Assembly (NCBI GenBank): GCA_900753295.1
Contig: CAADYQ010000153.1
Coordinates: 1 to 7,010 of the forward strand
Source of the DNA: Clostridia bacterium
Lineage (GTDB): Bacteria; Bacillota; Clostridia; Oscillospirales; CAG-272
Direction: 5' to 3'
DNA length: 7,010 bases
Below the pieces are notes generated by a model. It ran no database searches, was not told the DNA's origin, and worked only from the letters and a program-made list of their open reading frames with translations. The position numbers and the translations under genes were made by a program. Positions 5,504 through 7,010 of this stretch are shown in pieces. Position 1 is the first letter of the stretch. The number at the start of each line of letters is the position of its first letter.

Positions 5504-5538
5504 TTATATTGAAATGAAGGAAACGCAGGGCAAAGACG

Positions 5539-6264
5539 ATGAAAATAAAAAAGGACGACAAAATACATAAAAGCGCCGACAGCGATGGCGGCGGCATAAT
5601 GCGTCTGCCGCGCCCCGTGCAGGCGGCGCTCGCGGCGGTATGGATAGCCATCGTATGCGTGTGCTTTTTCAACCGCGACAAATTCTCGGTCGATGAAGTG
5701 CTTCGCTTCACCCCGTCCGAGCCGTGGCTCGCCGCCCTTATAATGCTTTTGCTGTTTGCGCTCAAATCGCTGAGCGTTGTGGTCTATTGCGGCATTCTTT
5801 ACGCCGCCGACGGGATATTATTCTCCCTGCCGGTCGCCATCCTAATGAATATACTCGGGACCGCCGTTATGGTGTCGGTACCGTATTTCATCGGGCGCAG
5901 GCGCGGCGGTGATATTCCCGCACGTGTAGTCGAAAGGTTCCCCAAAGCGGCGCTGATAAAGGAATTCCGCGACCGCAACGATTTTCTTTTCACCCTCACG
6001 GTAAGGCTTATCGGACTTCTCCCCTGCGACATAGTGAGCCTCTACTTCGGCGCATGCCGCGTAAGCTACCCGTATTACCTTGCCGCATGCATACTCGGCA
6101 TGCTGCCCGCGATCGTAACGATGCCACTCATAGGCATGAGCGCACATGATCCCACCTCGCCGCGCTTCTGGATATCCCTTACGGTAAACTCCCTGCTCGG
6201 CGTATGCTCGCTTGCCGCCTGCGCGGTGATAGAAAGGAAACAGTCATGCAGACACGACCGATGA
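5539..6264 (+). CDS. VTT/DedA-type (TVP38/TMEM64-like) multi-pass membrane protein
   Basis: This is a 241-residue integral membrane protein with a short basic cytoplasmic N-terminus (1-25). Hydrophobic segments lie at about 26-44, 62-90, 94-118, 150-172, 178-200 and 208-231. The central part matches the VTT (SNARE-associated/DedA) domain: a GILYAADGILFSLP re-entrant-like stretch, then IGRRRGG, and the family hallmark RLIGLLPCDIVSLYFGA (from 156) with its conserved Arg and Pro. Known bacterial DedA relatives recycle undecaprenyl phosphate or move phospholipids, which would suit a cluster building lipid-linked glycans; transport by this protein is inference. The ATG at 5539 follows AGGG (5528-5531) by seven bases; an internal ATG at 5599 has no comparable site. 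The 3' end overlaps the next gene. The gene has its own promoter, covered by an inverted repeat. Confidence 0.85.
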   Translation: MKIKKDDKIHKSADSDGGGIMRLPRPVQAALAAVWIAIVCVCFFNRDKFSVDEVLRFTPSEPWLAALIMLLLFALKSLSVVVYCGILYAADGILFSLPVAILMNILGTAVMVSVPYFIGRRRGGDIPARVVERFPKAALIKEFRDRNDFLFTLTVRLIGLLPCDIVSLYFGACRVSYPYYLAACILGMLPAIVTMPLIGMSAHDPTSPRFWISLTVNSLLGVCSLAACAVIERKQSCRHDR

Positions 6265-7010
6265 ACATTCTTGTAACGATAGACCGCAACTACCTGCCGC
6301 ACTTTGCCACCATGCTCTACTCGCTCCTCGCCTCGAATCCCACCGGGCGCTTCAGCGTATACGTGATGAACAGCACTCTCACCGAAGACGACCTTGCATA
6401 TGCGCGCCGCATCATCGGCGACCGCGGGGAAATACACCTTGTGCGCGTGGCTGAGGACGGCCTTGCCGATGCGCCCACCACCGACCGCTATCCGCGTGAG
6501 ATGTACTATCGCATTTTTGCGGCGGAATATCTTCCGCGCGAGCTTGACCGCGTGCTTTATCTCGATCCGGATATGATAATAAACGGCAGCCTCGGCGAGC
6601 TTTACGATATGCAGATGGGGACCGCATTCTTCGCAGCCGCCTCGCACATAGGCAGCCTTCTTCACTTTTTCAACGAGCTGCGGCTCGATATGGATGAGGA
6701 AAGCCCCTATATCAATTCCGGCGTGATGCTTATGGATCTTCAACGCCTGCGCGAGGAGCAGGATACCGACGATGTGTTCGACTACATCGAATCACACCGT
6801 GGAAAGCTGCTTCTTCCCGATCAGGATATAATAAGCGGGCTGTACGGCGACAGGATAATCCCCCTTGACCCGTACCGCTACAACATGACCGAGCGTCTTT
6901 ATATGCTCCACCGTCAGAGCGGCGATCGCATGGACCTCGATCATGTGCGCCGCACGGCGGCGGTGATACACTACTGCGGCAGAAACAAACCGTGGCGGCA
7001 GAACTACATC
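6246..7010 (+). CDS. GT8-family glycosyltransferase (third of three), cut by the window end
   Basis: The gene is open to the last base with no stop, so 255 residues are seen and the C-terminus is missing. GT8 marks: MNILVTIDRNY at the N-terminus, DxD in YLDPDMI (D107-P-D109), YINSGVMLMDL (N157-S-G159), PDQDIIS (191-197) and H242-YCGRN-KPW (248-250). The catalytic domain is therefore essentially complete. I chose the ATG at 6246 because AGGA (6235-6238) sits seven bases upstream; this overlaps the VTT gene by 19 bases. The alternative ATG at 6261 forms the same ATGA overlap seen in the upstream operon and starts exactly at the family domain, but has no Shine-Dalgarno at a normal distance. It is expressed with the VTT protein. 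Donor and acceptor unknown. Confidence 0.9.
   Translation, partial: MQTRPMNILVTIDRNYLPHFATMLYSLLASNPTGRFSVYVMNSTLTEDDLAYARRIIGDRGEIHLVRVAEDGLADAPTTDRYPREMYYRIFAAEYLPRELDRVLYLDPDMIINGSLGELYDMQMGTAFFAAASHIGSLLHFFNELRLDMDEESPYINSGVMLMDLQRLREEQDTDDVFDYIESHRGKLLLPDQDIISGLYGDRIIPLDPYRYNMTERLYMLHRQSGDRMDLDHVRRTAAVIHYCGRNKPWRQNYI

Noticed and set aside
1..7010. CRISPR array, transposase, phage or defence genes
   Set aside because: No regularly spaced direct repeats and no matching protein motifs were seen on either strand.

Overview
The window is protein-coding DNA, almost all on the + strand. It is G/C-rich yet uses the isoleucine codon ATA freely, and it has canonical sigma-A-type promoters and G-rich Shine-Dalgarno sites. 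Together with the protein families, this suggests a gut-type Firmicute of the class Clostridia (Oscillospirales-like). That placement is inference from composition and style; no marker gene is present.

Left edge (1-428). The window opens inside a reading frame that resembles the middle of a PfkB/ribokinase-type sugar kinase, then loses the resemblance around nt 130-140 and stops at 237. Next comes a dense cluster of palindromes (182-260), another hairpin (262-284), and two overlapping promoters firing in opposite directions from a shared AT-rich core (274-329). One points back over the palindromes; the other points toward the main operon.

Main operon (429-3947). Four genes are joined head to tail by ATGA stop/start overlaps: two GT8-family glycosyltransferases, then two divergent PlsC-like acyltransferases. 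Both acyltransferases depart from the canonical H-X4-D catalytic motif, in different ways. Sugar transfer plus acyl transfer in one translationally coupled set points to an acylated glycolipid or acylated cell-surface glycan; the product is unknown.

Aspartokinase (4082-5407). It has its own near-consensus promoter, whose -35 box overlaps the stop codon of the second acyltransferase. The roughly 100-nt leader can fold into one long interrupted hairpin and contains a 29-codon upstream ORF. The enzyme is a monofunctional aspartate kinase with two ACT domains.

Right edge (5408-7010). A promoter overlapped by an inverted repeat precedes a VTT/DedA-type (TVP38-like) multi-pass membrane protein. 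A third GT8 glycosyltransferase overlaps its end and runs off the window. DedA/VTT relatives move lipids or polyprenyl-phosphate carriers across membranes, so this pair fits the same membrane-glycan theme. Taken together the locus looks like a surface glycolipid or glycan assembly region with an amino-acid biosynthesis gene embedded in it.
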